DNA of 64,000 bases from Collimonas humicola (lineage in GTDB: Bacteria; Pseudomonadota; Gammaproteobacteria; Burkholderiales; Burkholderiaceae_D). The position numbers were made by a program, and so were the translations under genes. The DNA is taken from assembly GCF_018304945.1 (NCBI RefSeq), contig NZ_JAGQEE010000002.1, positions 1-64,000 on the forward strand, written 5' to 3'. Shown in pieces: positions 34,143-42,647 of the stretch (positions are counted from its first letter, which is position 1; each line of letters starts with the position of its first letter). The notes under the pieces are model-generated. The model was not told where the DNA came from. It did no database searches and was given only the letters and a program-made list of their open reading frames with translations.

Positions 34143-35117
34143 GTGGACGCCGGCACCAATCAGTCTTACCTGAGCGGCTACCTGGATAGCCTGGCGGGCC
34201 AGCGCCAGTTGTCCCCGCACACCATCAGCAACTATGCGCGCGACCTGAGGGAACTGGCGGCTTTCACGCAGACGCTGGGAGAACGGTGGGAATTTGCCGC
34301 GGTCAGCCATTTCCACATCCGCAAATTCGCTGCTCAATTGCACGCGCGCGGCTTGGGTCCAAGCTCGATTGCCCGCAAGCTGTCGGCCTGGCGCGGCTTT
34401 TTCGAATGGCTGGCGCAACAGACCACGCTCGCCAGCAATCCGGTCGAAGGCGTCAAGGCGCCCAAACGCGCCAAGCCGCTGCCCAAGGCGATGGCCGCCG
34501 ACGACGCCATCCACCTGGTCGCCAGCGGCAACCCGCTGGCCGACGCCGGCTCCAGCATGGCCCTGTGCAACCAGGCCATGTTCGAGCTGCTGTATTCCAG
34601 CGGATTACGGGTCTCGGAGCTGGCCGGGCTGGATCTGCGCTATACGCGCCAGGATGGCTATGAATCGGCCGGCTGGATTGATCTGGACGGCGCCGAAGTC
34701 ACCGTCACAGGCAAAGGCAGCAAGAAACGCAGCGTGCCGGTCGGCGGTCCCGCTATACGCGCTATCGCTGCCTGGCTGCCGCAACGGGAAACGCTGCTGA
34801 AAGGCGATCAGGTCGAACATGCCGCGGCGCTGTTCCTGACCGAGCGCGGCAGCCGCATGTCTGCGCGCGTGATTCAATTGCGCTTGAAGCATCATGCACA
34901 GGCGCTCGGTGCCGGCAGCAATGTCCATCCGCATATGCTGCGCCATTCGTTCGCCTCGCACATGCTGCAAGGCTCGGGGGACCTGCGCGCGGTGCAGGAG
35001 CTGCTGGGGCATGCTTCGATTGCCGCCACTCAGGTCTACACTTCGCTGGATTTCCAGCGTCTGGCGCAGGTCTACGATGCAGCCCATCCGCGCGCAAAAA
35101 AAATCTCTGACAAATAA
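34143..35117 (+). CDS. xerC: Tyrosine recombinase XerC
   Basis: The 324-residue site-specific recombinase has an N-terminal SAM-like core-binding domain (about residues 1-105) and a C-terminal catalytic domain. All active-site residues are visible: Arg in SSGLRVSEL, Lys in TGKGSKKRS, HMLRHSFASHML, the His in LLGHASI, and the Tyr nucleophile in TQVYTSLD. With XerD it resolves chromosome dimers at dif. The start is GTG at 34143, with AAGGA upstream. It follows DUF484 as usual, so it is the housekeeping enzyme and not a mobile-element integrase. Confidence 0.95.
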   Translation: MDAGTNQSYLSGYLDSLAGQRQLSPHTISNYARDLRELAAFTQTLGERWEFAAVSHFHIRKFAAQLHARGLGPSSIARKLSAWRGFFEWLAQQTTLASNPVEGVKAPKRAKPLPKAMAADDAIHLVASGNPLADAGSSMALCNQAMFELLYSSGLRVSELAGLDLRYTRQDGYESAGWIDLDGAEVTVTGKGSKKRSVPVGGPAIRAIAAWLPQRETLLKGDQVEHAAALFLTERGSRMSARVIQLRLKHHAQALGAGSNVHPHMLRHSFASHMLQGSGDLRAVQELLGHASIAATQVYTSLDFQRLAQVYDAAHPRAKKISDK

Positions 35118-35176
35118 AGACAAGCTGCGGACAAACCGCGCTAACCAGACTTCCTGCATCAAACGCGACAGCAAAG

Positions 35177-35198
35177 ATGCAACTGAATTGCATTTCAG
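35177..35198 (+). promoter_or_regulatory. Overlapping inverted repeats upstream of zur; candidate Zur operator
   Basis: ATGCAA-CTGAA-TTGCAT (35177-35193) is an inverted repeat with six-base arms. CTGAA-N6-TTCAG (35183-35198) is a second one that overlaps it. CATAAT at 35200-35205 could be the -10 element, so a bound repressor would block the promoter of zur. That it is a Zur site is inference from position. Confidence 0.45.
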
Positions 35199-35234
35199 GC
35201 ATAATTGAAGCCTTATTTATCCCGGCAGCGCATC

Positions 35235-35837
35235 ATGAACCCAGGCCAAAAATCCAAATCTGTCGTCGGCGGCGCCGCCGCAACAGCCGCCAAGACGAGT
35301 CTCCATCAGCATGCCGCCGTCCTGGCCGAAGCGCAGCTGCGCGAAGTAGCATTGCGCATCACGCCGGCCCGCATCAAGGTCCTGGCGGCCCTGCTGGAAG
35401 CGCGCTGCGCCTTTTCTCATCAAGACATGCAGGATCAGTTTGTCGACATGGACCGGGTTACCTTGTATCGCGCACTCGACTGCCTGACCGAGGCCGGCCT
35501 GGCGCACAAGATCGCCGGCGACGACCGCGTGTTTCGCTACAGCGCCGGCGCCGAGCATAGCGATGGCGGCGCGCATGGCGACCCGGCCCAGCATGCCCAG
35601 CATCAGCACGGCCATTTCAAATGCACCCGCTGCGCCAAGGTGTTTTGCCTGGACGGCAGCGGCGATGCCGGCTTCCTGGACAGCATACTGGCACTCGGCG
35701 ACAAACATGGCGGCAGCAGCCCGGCGGCGCTGCGCAAGCAGCTGCAGCAGGCATTGGAAGACACGCTGGGCAAGGGCTTCCAAGGCCATGAGATCGAATT
35801 GACGATCAAAGGCTGGTGCGCCGATTGCGTGCATTAG
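35235..35837 (+). CDS. zur: Fur family transcriptional regulator, probably the zinc regulator Zur
   Basis: The 200-residue protein has a winged-helix domain (RITPARIKVLAALLEA, then MDRVTLYRALDCLTEAGLAHK) and a C-terminal dimerisation domain. The metal sites are visible as HQHGHFKCTRCAKVFC and a terminal CADC. The His-rich stretch at about residues 105-130 is longer than in Fur. I call it Zur and not Fur because of its neighbours: a His-rich CobW GTPase, a zinc-finger-less DksA and a ZnuD-like receptor. The ATG at 35235 is used; an in-frame start ten codons upstream overlaps the putative promoter. Confidence 0.82.
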   Translation: MNPGQKSKSVVGGAAATAAKTSLHQHAAVLAEAQLREVALRITPARIKVLAALLEARCAFSHQDMQDQFVDMDRVTLYRALDCLTEAGLAHKIAGDDRVFRYSAGAEHSDGGAHGDPAQHAQHQHGHFKCTRCAKVFCLDGSGDAGFLDSILALGDKHGGSSPAALRKQLQQALEDTLGKGFQGHEIELTIKGWCADCVH

Positions 35838-35857
35838 CCGGTCTCCCGATTCACCAT

Positions 35858-35882
35858 GGGCAGGCGCGGGCATCGCCTGCCC
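35858..35882 (+). other. Stem-loop between zur and the CobW gene
   Basis: GGGCAGGCG (35858-35866) pairs with CGCCTGCCC (35874-35882) over nine base pairs with a seven-base loop. No T-run follows, so it is not a classical terminator. It may limit read-through from zur or protect the downstream message. Confidence 0.45.
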
Positions 35883-35921
35883 TGCTAAACCTTCCTTCTT
35901 CTTTTATTTCTCGAATCCGCC

Positions 35922-36974
35922 ATGGCACTTATTCCCACCACCATCCTGACCGGCTTTCTCGGCGCCGGCAAAACCACTTTGCTGAACCGCATCCTGCAAC
36001 AGCAGCACGGCCACAAGATTGCCGTGATTGAAAACGAGTTCGGCCAGGAAAATATCGACAATGAAATCCTGGTGCAGGACAGCACCGAGCAGATCGTCGA
36101 AATGAACAACGGTTGCATCTGCTGCACCGTGCGCGGCGACCTGATCGTGGCGCTGACCACGCTGGCGCGCCGCCGCAGCGCCGGCGAACTCAACTTCGAC
36201 CGGGTCATCATCGAAACCACCGGCATGGCCAATCCGGGCCCGGTGGCGCAAACATTTTTTGTCGACGACGAAGTGGCGATGCACTTCATGCTGGATGCAA
36301 TCGTCACCGTGGTTGATGCCAAACATGCAATGATGCAGCTCGACCAGCAGGAAGAAGCGCAGCGGCAGGTCGGTTTCGCCGACAAACTGTTGCTCTCCAA
36401 AACCGATCTGGTCAGCCCGGCGGAAGTAGCGGCCCTGAGCACGCGCCTGAAACGCATCAATCCGCGTGCGCCCATCATTACCCTTGATCCGCAGCACACG
36501 CCGATAGAAGAAATCCTGGATATCCGAGGATTCAACCTGAACGCCAAGCTGGAAATCGACCCTGATTTTTTGGCAACAGAAGAGCATGTCCATGACCATA
36601 GCGGCGACGATTGCGACCATCCGTCCCACCAGCATGGCCATGAGCACCACCACGACCACCATCATGCCCATCATGACGATGAAATCGCCGCTTTTGTGTT
36701 CAAAAGTGAAAGACCTTTCGATACCGCCCGCCTGGATGAGTTTCTCGGCAGCCTGGTGCAGGTATACGGACCGCGCATGTTGCGCTACAAAGGCGTATTG
36801 TTGATGGATGGCGCCGACCGCAAGGTGGTGTTCCAAGGAGTGCACCAGATCATGGGCAGCGACGTCGGCGGCAAATGGGATGCAAATGAGACACGCGGCA
36901 GTAAAATGGTCTTCATCGGCAAGAATCTGCCAAAAGACATCTTTATTCGCGGTTTGGAGCAATGTTTGGTATAA
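35922..36974 (+). CDS. CobW/COG0523 family GTPase with His-rich loop, probable zinc chaperone
   Basis: The 350-residue P-loop GTPase starts with TILTGFLGAGKTTLLNRIL (Walker A), has the metal-binding CICCTVRGDL motif (CxCC) at about residue 65, and SKTD for guanine recognition at about residue 160. A His/Asp-rich insert at about residues 222-255 (EEHVHDHS, HQHGHEHHHDHHHAHH) precedes the CobW C-terminal domain. Members induced by zinc starvation (ZigA, ZNG1) hand zinc to client enzymes. Its place 84 bases after zur argues for zinc and against cobalamin. The metal is inferred. Confidence 0.88.
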   Translation: MALIPTTILTGFLGAGKTTLLNRILQQQHGHKIAVIENEFGQENIDNEILVQDSTEQIVEMNNGCICCTVRGDLIVALTTLARRRSAGELNFDRVIIETTGMANPGPVAQTFFVDDEVAMHFMLDAIVTVVDAKHAMMQLDQQEEAQRQVGFADKLLLSKTDLVSPAEVAALSTRLKRINPRAPIITLDPQHTPIEEILDIRGFNLNAKLEIDPDFLATEEHVHDHSGDDCDHPSHQHGHEHHHDHHHAHHDDEIAAFVFKSERPFDTARLDEFLGSLVQVYGPRMLRYKGVLLMDGADRKVVFQGVHQIMGSDVGGKWDANETRGSKMVFIGKNLPKDIFIRGLEQCLV

Positions 36975-37056
36975 ACTATGGCAGTTTTGCGCTGGGAAAT
37001 CACTGGATAGCAGGCCAATAGCGTCGTCCTTTGGCCGCTGATTAAGGGAGAGGACC

Positions 37057-37980
37057 ATGAACCTGACCGACAAAAAAACCGCCGCCAAAGCAGCGGTTTC
37101 GCAAGGGAAACTGACGTCATCAAGCAAAGCCCTCAAAACGGGCCAGGCCCCTGCTGTCGCCGGCAAAACCGCCGGCAGCGCAAAACCGGCCGAAAAATCG
37201 GCAAAGCTCTCCGCCGGGGCGCAACGGAAAACCGAAGCCCCTGCTGCAACCGCAACCAAGGCCGTTTCCAAAGTTGCCAAACCCAGTCCCAAACCTGTTG
37301 TAAAATCCCTAGCCAAGAAATCAGCGACTGCAACAAGATCCGATCTCGCCGCTGACAAGGAAAGACGCAACGAGGCAACACGCAATGAGGTGACACGCAA
37401 GACAACGACCAGTAGTTCTGCTACAAAGAAACTGAGTTCACCAACGGCCAGATCCGGCGCCAGCAATACCAGCAGCAAGCCTGCAAGTGCCGGATTAACG
37501 GATAAAATTGAAAAAAACGTCGTATCGAAAGCAAGCGAAGTGGCTACTAAAACAACCAAACCAACCTCTGACATTCTGTTATCCGAAGAGCAAATCCTTA
37601 AGATGGGCGAAAAGGATTACATGAATGAGGCACAACTGGCGTTCTTCAAGGCGCGTTTGCAGCAGCTGGAAATCGACCTGCTCAAAAACGCCGGAGAAAC
37701 CACCGAACATTTGCGTGAAACCGTCCTGGTGCCGGATCCTGCCGATCGCGCCACCATCGAAGAAGAGCATGCCCTGGAACTGCGCACGCGTGATCGCGAG
37801 CGCAAATTGCTGAAGAAAGTACAGCAATCGATTGCATCGATCGACGCCGGCGAATACGGCTGGTGCGAAGAAACCGGCGAGCCGATCGGCATTCCGCGTT
37901 TGCTGGCGCGGCCGACAGCAACCCTGTCGCTGGAAGCGCAGCAACGCCGCGAACTGAAGCAAAAACTTTACGGCGACTGA
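37057..37980 (+). CDS. dksA: RNA polymerase-binding protein DksA with degenerate zinc finger and long basic N-terminal tail
   Basis: The 307-residue protein is about twice the usual DksA length. Residues 1 to about 175 are low-complexity and rich in Lys, Ala, Ser and Thr, like a histone H1 tail. The DksA part follows: LSEEQILKMGEKDYMNEAQLAF in two pieces, the coiled coil with the acidic tip region LVPDPADRATIEEEHALE, and the globular end. Of the four zinc cysteines only the first remains (YGWCEETGEPIG, then RPTATLSLEAQQR), so zinc is probably not bound. DksA works with ppGpp on rRNA and amino acid promoters. The start is firmly set by AAGGGAGAGGACC before the ATG. Confidence 0.9.
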   Translation: MNLTDKKTAAKAAVSQGKLTSSSKALKTGQAPAVAGKTAGSAKPAEKSAKLSAGAQRKTEAPAATATKAVSKVAKPSPKPVVKSLAKKSATATRSDLAADKERRNEATRNEVTRKTTTSSSATKKLSSPTARSGASNTSSKPASAGLTDKIEKNVVSKASEVATKTTKPTSDILLSEEQILKMGEKDYMNEAQLAFFKARLQQLEIDLLKNAGETTEHLRETVLVPDPADRATIEEEHALELRTRDRERKLLKKVQQSIASIDAGEYGWCEETGEPIGIPRLLARPTATLSLEAQQRRELKQKLYGD

Positions 37981-38009
37981 TCCTCGCCAGCAGTCCCGAC
38001 AGAGGAGCT

Positions 38010-38053
38010 GCCGGCAAACGCTGCAGGGACAAGTTCCTGCAGCCTGAACCGGC
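38010..38053 (+). other. Extended stem-loop after dksA
   Basis: GCTGCAGG (38020-38027) pairs with CCTGCAGC (38036-38043), and an outer helix GCCGG / CCGGC (38010-38014 with 38049-38053) closes around a symmetric five-by-five internal loop. No T-run follows. It could mark the 3' end of the dksA message. Confidence 0.4.
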
Positions 38054-38130
38054 GCACGACGGATAGCCTCCCTGTCTTAGGATCGTCAAGCCTGATTTAT
38101 CACCGCCGTTTGCTTTATCCAGAATCCCTG

Positions 38131-38502
38131 ATGCCAGCCCAGCCATTCCGATCAAGACATCTCCGGCACGCCATACTGGCGCCGCTGCTGATGTTGTCGA
38201 TCCTGTTCGCCCAATGGCTGGGACTGACGCATAGCATTGTGCATGCCGCCTGGGAAAATAAAGCCGAGACCCATCTGACGCACATCACCTCGGTGATTGA
38301 ACGCGCCATCGAGGGCGGCAGCAAAGCACATCACTCCTGTGCTGCGTTCGACGACGCCACCCTGGCGGCGACGATATACTCGGCGCCGCCAACCTTGCCG
38401 CCAGTGCCGGGCAAACACCTGCTGGCCCTATGGCAGGCGTTCGCCTCCTGGGATGCTCCGTTCACCTGCCATTTCTCCTCGCGCGCTCCACCCCGTTCCT
38501 GA
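38131..38502 (+). CDS. Small exported protein of unknown function, possibly DUF2946-like
   Basis: The 123-residue protein has a hydrophobic segment ILAPLLMLSILFAQWLGL near residues 15-32 followed by THSIVHA, a plausible signal peptide. The mature part has HHSCAAFDDATLA, which resembles the conserved HSC-x-FD pattern of small proteins next to metal-related TonB receptors in Burkholderiales, and a final FTCHF. I do not recognise a defined function. Two Cys and several His could bind metal. It stands between dksA and the znuD-like receptor and probably belongs to the zinc cluster. Confidence 0.55.
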   Translation: MPAQPFRSRHLRHAILAPLLMLSILFAQWLGLTHSIVHAAWENKAETHLTHITSVIERAIEGGSKAHHSCAAFDDATLAATIYSAPPTLPPVPGKHLLALWQAFASWDAPFTCHFSSRAPPRS

Positions 38503-38719
38503 CAGGACGCCTACCTCGGCTTCGCTCATCCCGAAGCGTTTAATCATTGATTGCCGTCGCCCGGGATCATGCCCGCTCGATCGCGCTAGCCATGCCCGGC
38601 TGCCTGCCGCCTCGCACGATTCGTCTTGCCTGGCGCTGCTGACAGCCGATGCAGCGCCGCCGCGCATTGCTCACGCATAGATCCCGACATCGACGGCCCT
38701 TACCTGTCTAGGAATCATC

Positions 38720-40762
38720 ATGCTTGTACAACGTACGCTGTTATCCAGCGCGGTTCTGTCCGCGCTGGCCGTTCTATCGTCTGCGGCATCCGCCCAGACC
38801 GAGACCGTCGAACAGGCCGGCGCCTTGCCGCCCATCGTGGTTACCGCCAGCCCGCTCAACGCCGATGTCGACACCCAGATCCTGAGCCCGACCAAAGTCT
38901 TGTCCGGCGCAGAGCTGCGCAACAAGACCGGCACCTCGCTGGGCGACACCTTGTCGCAAGAGCTCGGCGTTTCCGCATCGGGCTTCGGCGCCGGCGCTTC
39001 CCGCCCTGTCATCCGCGGCATGGGAGGTCCACGCGTCAAGATCCTGCAAAACGGCATGTCGGTGGCAGACGTCTCCAGCCTGTCCGACGATCACGCGGTC
39101 GCCACCGAAGCCGCGCTGGCCCGTCAAATTGAAATCCTGCGCGGCCCTGCCGCTTTACTGTATGGCTCCGGCGCCATCGGCGGCCTGGTCAACGTCGTCA
39201 ACGACCGCATCCCGACTCGGCTGCAAGACGAAATCAGCGGGGAAACCGATACGCGCTACAGCAGCGTCGACAACGGCAGAAGCACCTCCGTGATGCTCGA
39301 CGGCTCGGCCGGACCAATCGGCATGCATCTGGACGGCAACTGGCGCGACACCGGCAACTACAAAATCCCCGGCAATGCCGCCCGCAACGATCCTGCTTCT
39401 GCGTCAGGCCGGCTGCCGACCTCCTTTACCCACGAAACCAATCTTGGCCTCGGCGCCTCGTATATTGCTTCCTGGGGCTATATCGGCGCGTCGGTAGCAA
39501 CTTTGGACGATCATTACGGCATTCCAACCGATGAAAAATCGTTCATCGACCTGCACCAGACCCGTTACGATGTCGCCGGCCAGATCAATGAGCCGCTGGC
39601 CGGCTTCGAAAAATTCAGCTTCAAGCTGGGCCGCACCGACTACGGCCACACCGAGAAGGGAGAAGACGGCACAGCACACACGATTTTCTCTAACCAATCC
39701 ACGGAAACCCGGCTGGAGCTGGCGCACAAACCGCTGGCAGGCTGGCATGGCACTTTCGGCGTGCAAAGCGACGACACCCGTTTCTCGTCGCTCGGCGCGG
39801 CGAGCAATATGCCCGACACGGTTCCGAAAACCAAATCCGCCTCATTTGCCGCATTCCTGGTCGAAGAGCGCAACTTCGGTCCTGTCCTTGCCACCGCCGG
39901 GCTGCGCCTGGAATCGGTGAAACGCCAGCCGGATGCCGCTGCCCAGCTGGCCGACCGCAAGTTCAACCTGGCCTCGTACTCGATCGGCGGCCTGTGGCGC
40001 TTCGCTCCCGGCTACAGCTTCGGTCCGACACTCTCTGTCGCGCAACGCGCGCCTACCGCTGAAGAGCTGTATTCGCATGGGCCGCACGAAGCGACGGCCA
40101 CTTTCGATATCGGCGATCCCACCCTAAAAAAGGAAACCTCGCGCAACATCGAACTCACATTGCAGAAAACCACAGGCTTGATACGCTGGAAAGCCAACCT
40201 GTTCGAAAACCACGTACGCAACTACGTGTATGGCCGCCTGGGCGAGGGCGCGGTTGACGAACATGATCATGGCGCCGCCGACGATCACGACCATGATCAC
40301 AGCGAATTCACGGAACGGTTCTGGTCGCAAGCCGACGCCACCATCCGCGGCGCTGAAGCGGAAATCAGCTACAACCTGCTCGGCGAAGGCTTTTCGGTGC
40401 GCGGCTTTGCCGATACGTCGCGCGGCAAACTGACTAACATGGGCAATCTGCCCCTGCAGCCGGCCAGCCGCTACGGTGTCGATCTCGGCTATGCCCAAGG
40501 CGCATGGCGCAGCGGCCTCACCATCCTTCGCGCCCAGCAGCAAGACCGGCTGGCGACATTCGAACACAGCGCGACGCCGGCCTACACCAAGATCGACGCC
40601 AGCCTCTCCTACACGCAAACTGTAGGGGCGCTGAAGCTGACCTGGTTCGCCCTGGCCAAAAACCTGCTGAACCAGGATATCCGCCTGGCGACCTCGGTGC
40701 TGAAAGATGTCGCGCCGCAGCCGGGACGCAGTCTGATCCTGGGGGTCCGCAGCAAGTTCTAA
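38720..40762 (+). CDS. znuD: TonB-dependent outer membrane receptor, ZnuD-like
   Basis: The 680-residue protein has a signal peptide ending ASAQ, a plug domain (PPIVVTASPLNADVDTQ, SRPVIRGMGGPRVKILQNGM, LRGPAALLYGSGAIGGLVNV) and a beta-barrel ending in SKF. A His/Asp-rich extracellular loop at about residues 510-535 (DEHDHGAADDHDHDHSEF) is a hallmark of the zinc receptor ZnuD. Import needs TonB-ExbBD from elsewhere. Its placement after zur, the CobW GTPase and dksA supports zinc as ligand. The 217 bases before it show no clear Zur box of the kind seen before zur. Confidence 0.87.
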   Translation: MLVQRTLLSSAVLSALAVLSSAASAQTETVEQAGALPPIVVTASPLNADVDTQILSPTKVLSGAELRNKTGTSLGDTLSQELGVSASGFGAGASRPVIRGMGGPRVKILQNGMSVADVSSLSDDHAVATEAALARQIEILRGPAALLYGSGAIGGLVNVVNDRIPTRLQDEISGETDTRYSSVDNGRSTSVMLDGSAGPIGMHLDGNWRDTGNYKIPGNAARNDPASASGRLPTSFTHETNLGLGASYIASWGYIGASVATLDDHYGIPTDEKSFIDLHQTRYDVAGQINEPLAGFEKFSFKLGRTDYGHTEKGEDGTAHTIFSNQSTETRLELAHKPLAGWHGTFGVQSDDTRFSSLGAASNMPDTVPKTKSASFAAFLVEERNFGPVLATAGLRLESVKRQPDAAAQLADRKFNLASYSIGGLWRFAPGYSFGPTLSVAQRAPTAEELYSHGPHEATATFDIGDPTLKKETSRNIELTLQKTTGLIRWKANLFENHVRNYVYGRLGEGAVDEHDHGAADDHDHDHSEFTERFWSQADATIRGAEAEISYNLLGEGFSVRGFADTSRGKLTNMGNLPLQPASRYGVDLGYAQGAWRSGLTILRAQQQDRLATFEHSATPAYTKIDASLSYTQTVGALKLTWFALAKNLLNQDIRLATSVLKDVAPQPGRSLILGVRSKF

Positions 40763-40772
40763 GCCGAGGCGG

Positions 40773-40830
40773 CGGGATTGCAAGGCCGGAATATGAGGCG
40801 CGCACAAAGCGCCTGCGCTTTGCAATCCCG
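40773..40830 (+). repeat. Large nested inverted repeat after the znuD-like gene
   Basis: CGGGATTGCAA (40773-40783) and TTGCAATCCCG (40820-40830) are perfect 11-base arms. Inside, AGGCGC (40796-40801) pairs with GCGCCT (40809-40814). No T-run follows. It may be a 3' stabilising structure or a factor-dependent stop. Confidence 0.55.
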
Positions 40831-41198
40831 ATGTGCCTTGGACCGGTTCGTAAAGGATGAGCACTTTTCATCCGCAATGTGCGAAAATCACAACATATTT
40901 ATGTCGTAACTTTGGGGGGACCAGACATACTTCCTGAGTGGCTTTGTGTTACCTTTAGCGGTATCGATTGATCGTGCTTTTTTTAATCTGAAACTTAAAA
41001 GCAGGGGCAGTCCCAAAACAAAAATGCGGCCATGAAGATGGCAAAAGCATTGGCAAAAGCGATGACAAAAGCGCATCTGAAAATTCGCGGAATCGGTGTC
41101 CGGCCCGTCAGCAAGCGGTCATATCCGACAACCCGGTTTTCAACAAAATTACAGCTACTCATGCAGCTTTAACAGCAACTAACTTTCAGGATTAACAC
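40831..41198. other. Intergenic region before the STAS gene
   Basis: About 370 bases. I see no promoter strong enough to call. A 46-codon frame (41032-41172) beginning MKMAKALAKAMTKAH is encoded by three imperfect copies of a GGCAAAAGC-type repeat. It lacks a ribosome binding site, so I do not call it. CAGGA before the GTG at 41199 serves the STAS gene. Confidence 0.4.
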
Positions 41199-42575
41199 GT
41201 GGGGATTTTCTCGCTCTTCGGCAAAAATAATCGTCCAGGCGGCACACGGCCGGAAGATGACAAGTTACCAGCCGCGGCAGACAATCAGGCGCCGGTTCTG
41301 TTTGGCGAAAGCCCGGAGCGGCTGATCAACACGACTATCGCGCGCGACGGTTCCGTGCGCAGCACCACCACCATGAAGATCGATGCGATCGAATCGGAGA
41401 TGTCGTCCGAATTCGTCCATCTGCCGCCATCGCAGAAATCGCTGGCGGACTCTGCCACGACGACGCCTGGCCTCCTGGGGGCGAACACCACCCAGCTAAC
41501 GCTGCCGGTCATGAGCCGGACCACTGAATACCTGGACGACCAATCCAGGAGCGGCAGCATCGAAGTCTCTGTCTCCGACACGCCGGAAGTGATCGAAGAA
41601 GCCGCGGTGCTGTTTGCCAGCGACCAGAGCGACATCGCCGAAGCCTTGCTGTTGAGTGCGATCAGCGAAGACCAGCTCGGCTCCTCCACCCACATTGTCT
41701 GGTGGATGTTGCTGGACTTGTACCAGATCACCGGCAAGCAACAGGAGTTTGACAACCTCTCGGTCGATTTCGCCAACAAATTTGAAACCTCGCCGCCGAC
41801 CTGGATCGATATCATGACCCTCGATCCGCAGGCGAAAAGCCAGGAAAAGACCGGCGCCACCCCCGCAGTGGCATTTTCCGGCAAGCTCGACGCCAACATC
41901 GGCAAGCAGCTTGAGCGCGCCCAGAAACTGAGCGTCACCCACCCGGCGGTACGGCTGGAATTCACCCGCGTCAGCTCGGTCGATCCCATCGGTTGCGGGC
42001 TGCTGCTGCGCATGTTGAAAAAACTGCAAAAATCCGGACTCGACCTGGTTCTGGTCGGCGCCGATGAGCTGGCCGACAAGATCCGCGAGATCCTGCTGGT
42101 CGGCCGTCGCGACGAAACCGCCGCGCCATGGCTGTTGCTGCTGGAAATCCTGCATCTGCTCAATCTCGAGCAAGCCTACGAAGACGCCAGCATCGATTAT
42201 TCGATCACCTTCGAAGTGTCGCCGCCGCCGTTCGTCGCGCCGCATTCCAAGATCATTACGGCCGCTGAAGAAACTCCTGTCGCCAATACGGCCGGCAGCA
42301 ACAGCTTGCTCATGCCTATCCTGATCGAAGGCCGCACCGAAGAACTGCTGACCAAAATTCAAACCCACGCCAACAGCCACAGCCCGGCGATCATGGACTG
42401 CTCCCGCCTGGTCAGGGTGGATTTCAGCGCCGCAGGCGAATTATTGAACGGACTGGCCCAGCTTGCCAGCAACGGCAATGCTATCGAATTCCACAACGTC
42501 AACCATCTGGTGACCGCCTTGTTCAAGGTAGTGGGCATACAGGAAATCGTCCGGGTCGTGTCGCGCAAGAATTGA
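41199..42575 (+). CDS. STAS domain-containing protein
   Basis: The 458-residue protein has a disordered N-terminal part of about 110 residues, a helical middle (PEVIEEAAVLFASDQSDIAE onward), and two STAS-like modules. One lies at about 225-320 (VRLEFTRVSSVDPIGCGLLL with a conserved Asp) and one at about 370-450 (PAIMDCSRLVRVDFSAAGELL). STAS domains occur in anti-sigma antagonists; whether a Ser here is phosphorylated is unknown. No kinase or sigma gene is nearby. The start is GTG, with CAGGA upstream. It lies upstream of hslVU, which have their own promoter. Confidence 0.75.
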   Translation: MGIFSLFGKNNRPGGTRPEDDKLPAAADNQAPVLFGESPERLINTTIARDGSVRSTTTMKIDAIESEMSSEFVHLPPSQKSLADSATTTPGLLGANTTQLTLPVMSRTTEYLDDQSRSGSIEVSVSDTPEVIEEAAVLFASDQSDIAEALLLSAISEDQLGSSTHIVWWMLLDLYQITGKQQEFDNLSVDFANKFETSPPTWIDIMTLDPQAKSQEKTGATPAVAFSGKLDANIGKQLERAQKLSVTHPAVRLEFTRVSSVDPIGCGLLLRMLKKLQKSGLDLVLVGADELADKIREILLVGRRDETAAPWLLLLEILHLLNLEQAYEDASIDYSITFEVSPPPFVAPHSKIITAAEETPVANTAGSNSLLMPILIEGRTEELLTKIQTHANSHSPAIMDCSRLVRVDFSAAGELLNGLAQLASNGNAIEFHNVNHLVTALFKVVGIQEIVRVVSRKN

Positions 42576-42612
42576 TTTTTTAACAAAGCCGGGCTCGGCC
42601 GTAGTTAAAAAA
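42576..42612 (+). terminator. Inverted repeat directly after the STAS gene
   Basis: TTTTTTAAC (42576-42584) and GTTAAAAAA (42604-42612) are perfect nine-base arms. Inside, GCCG pairs with CGGC around GGCT. It begins at the first base after the stop codon. The end lacks a T-run on the plus strand, so termination is likely but not certain. Confidence 0.45.
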
Positions 42613-42647
42613 CAACCCCAACGCCGTCCAAGTCGCTCTAAATTGCG

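Noticed and set aside
41032-41172. 46-codon basic open frame (MKMAKALAKAMTKAH...)
   Set aside because: It is built on a short repeat and has no ribosome site; possible but not supportable as a gene.
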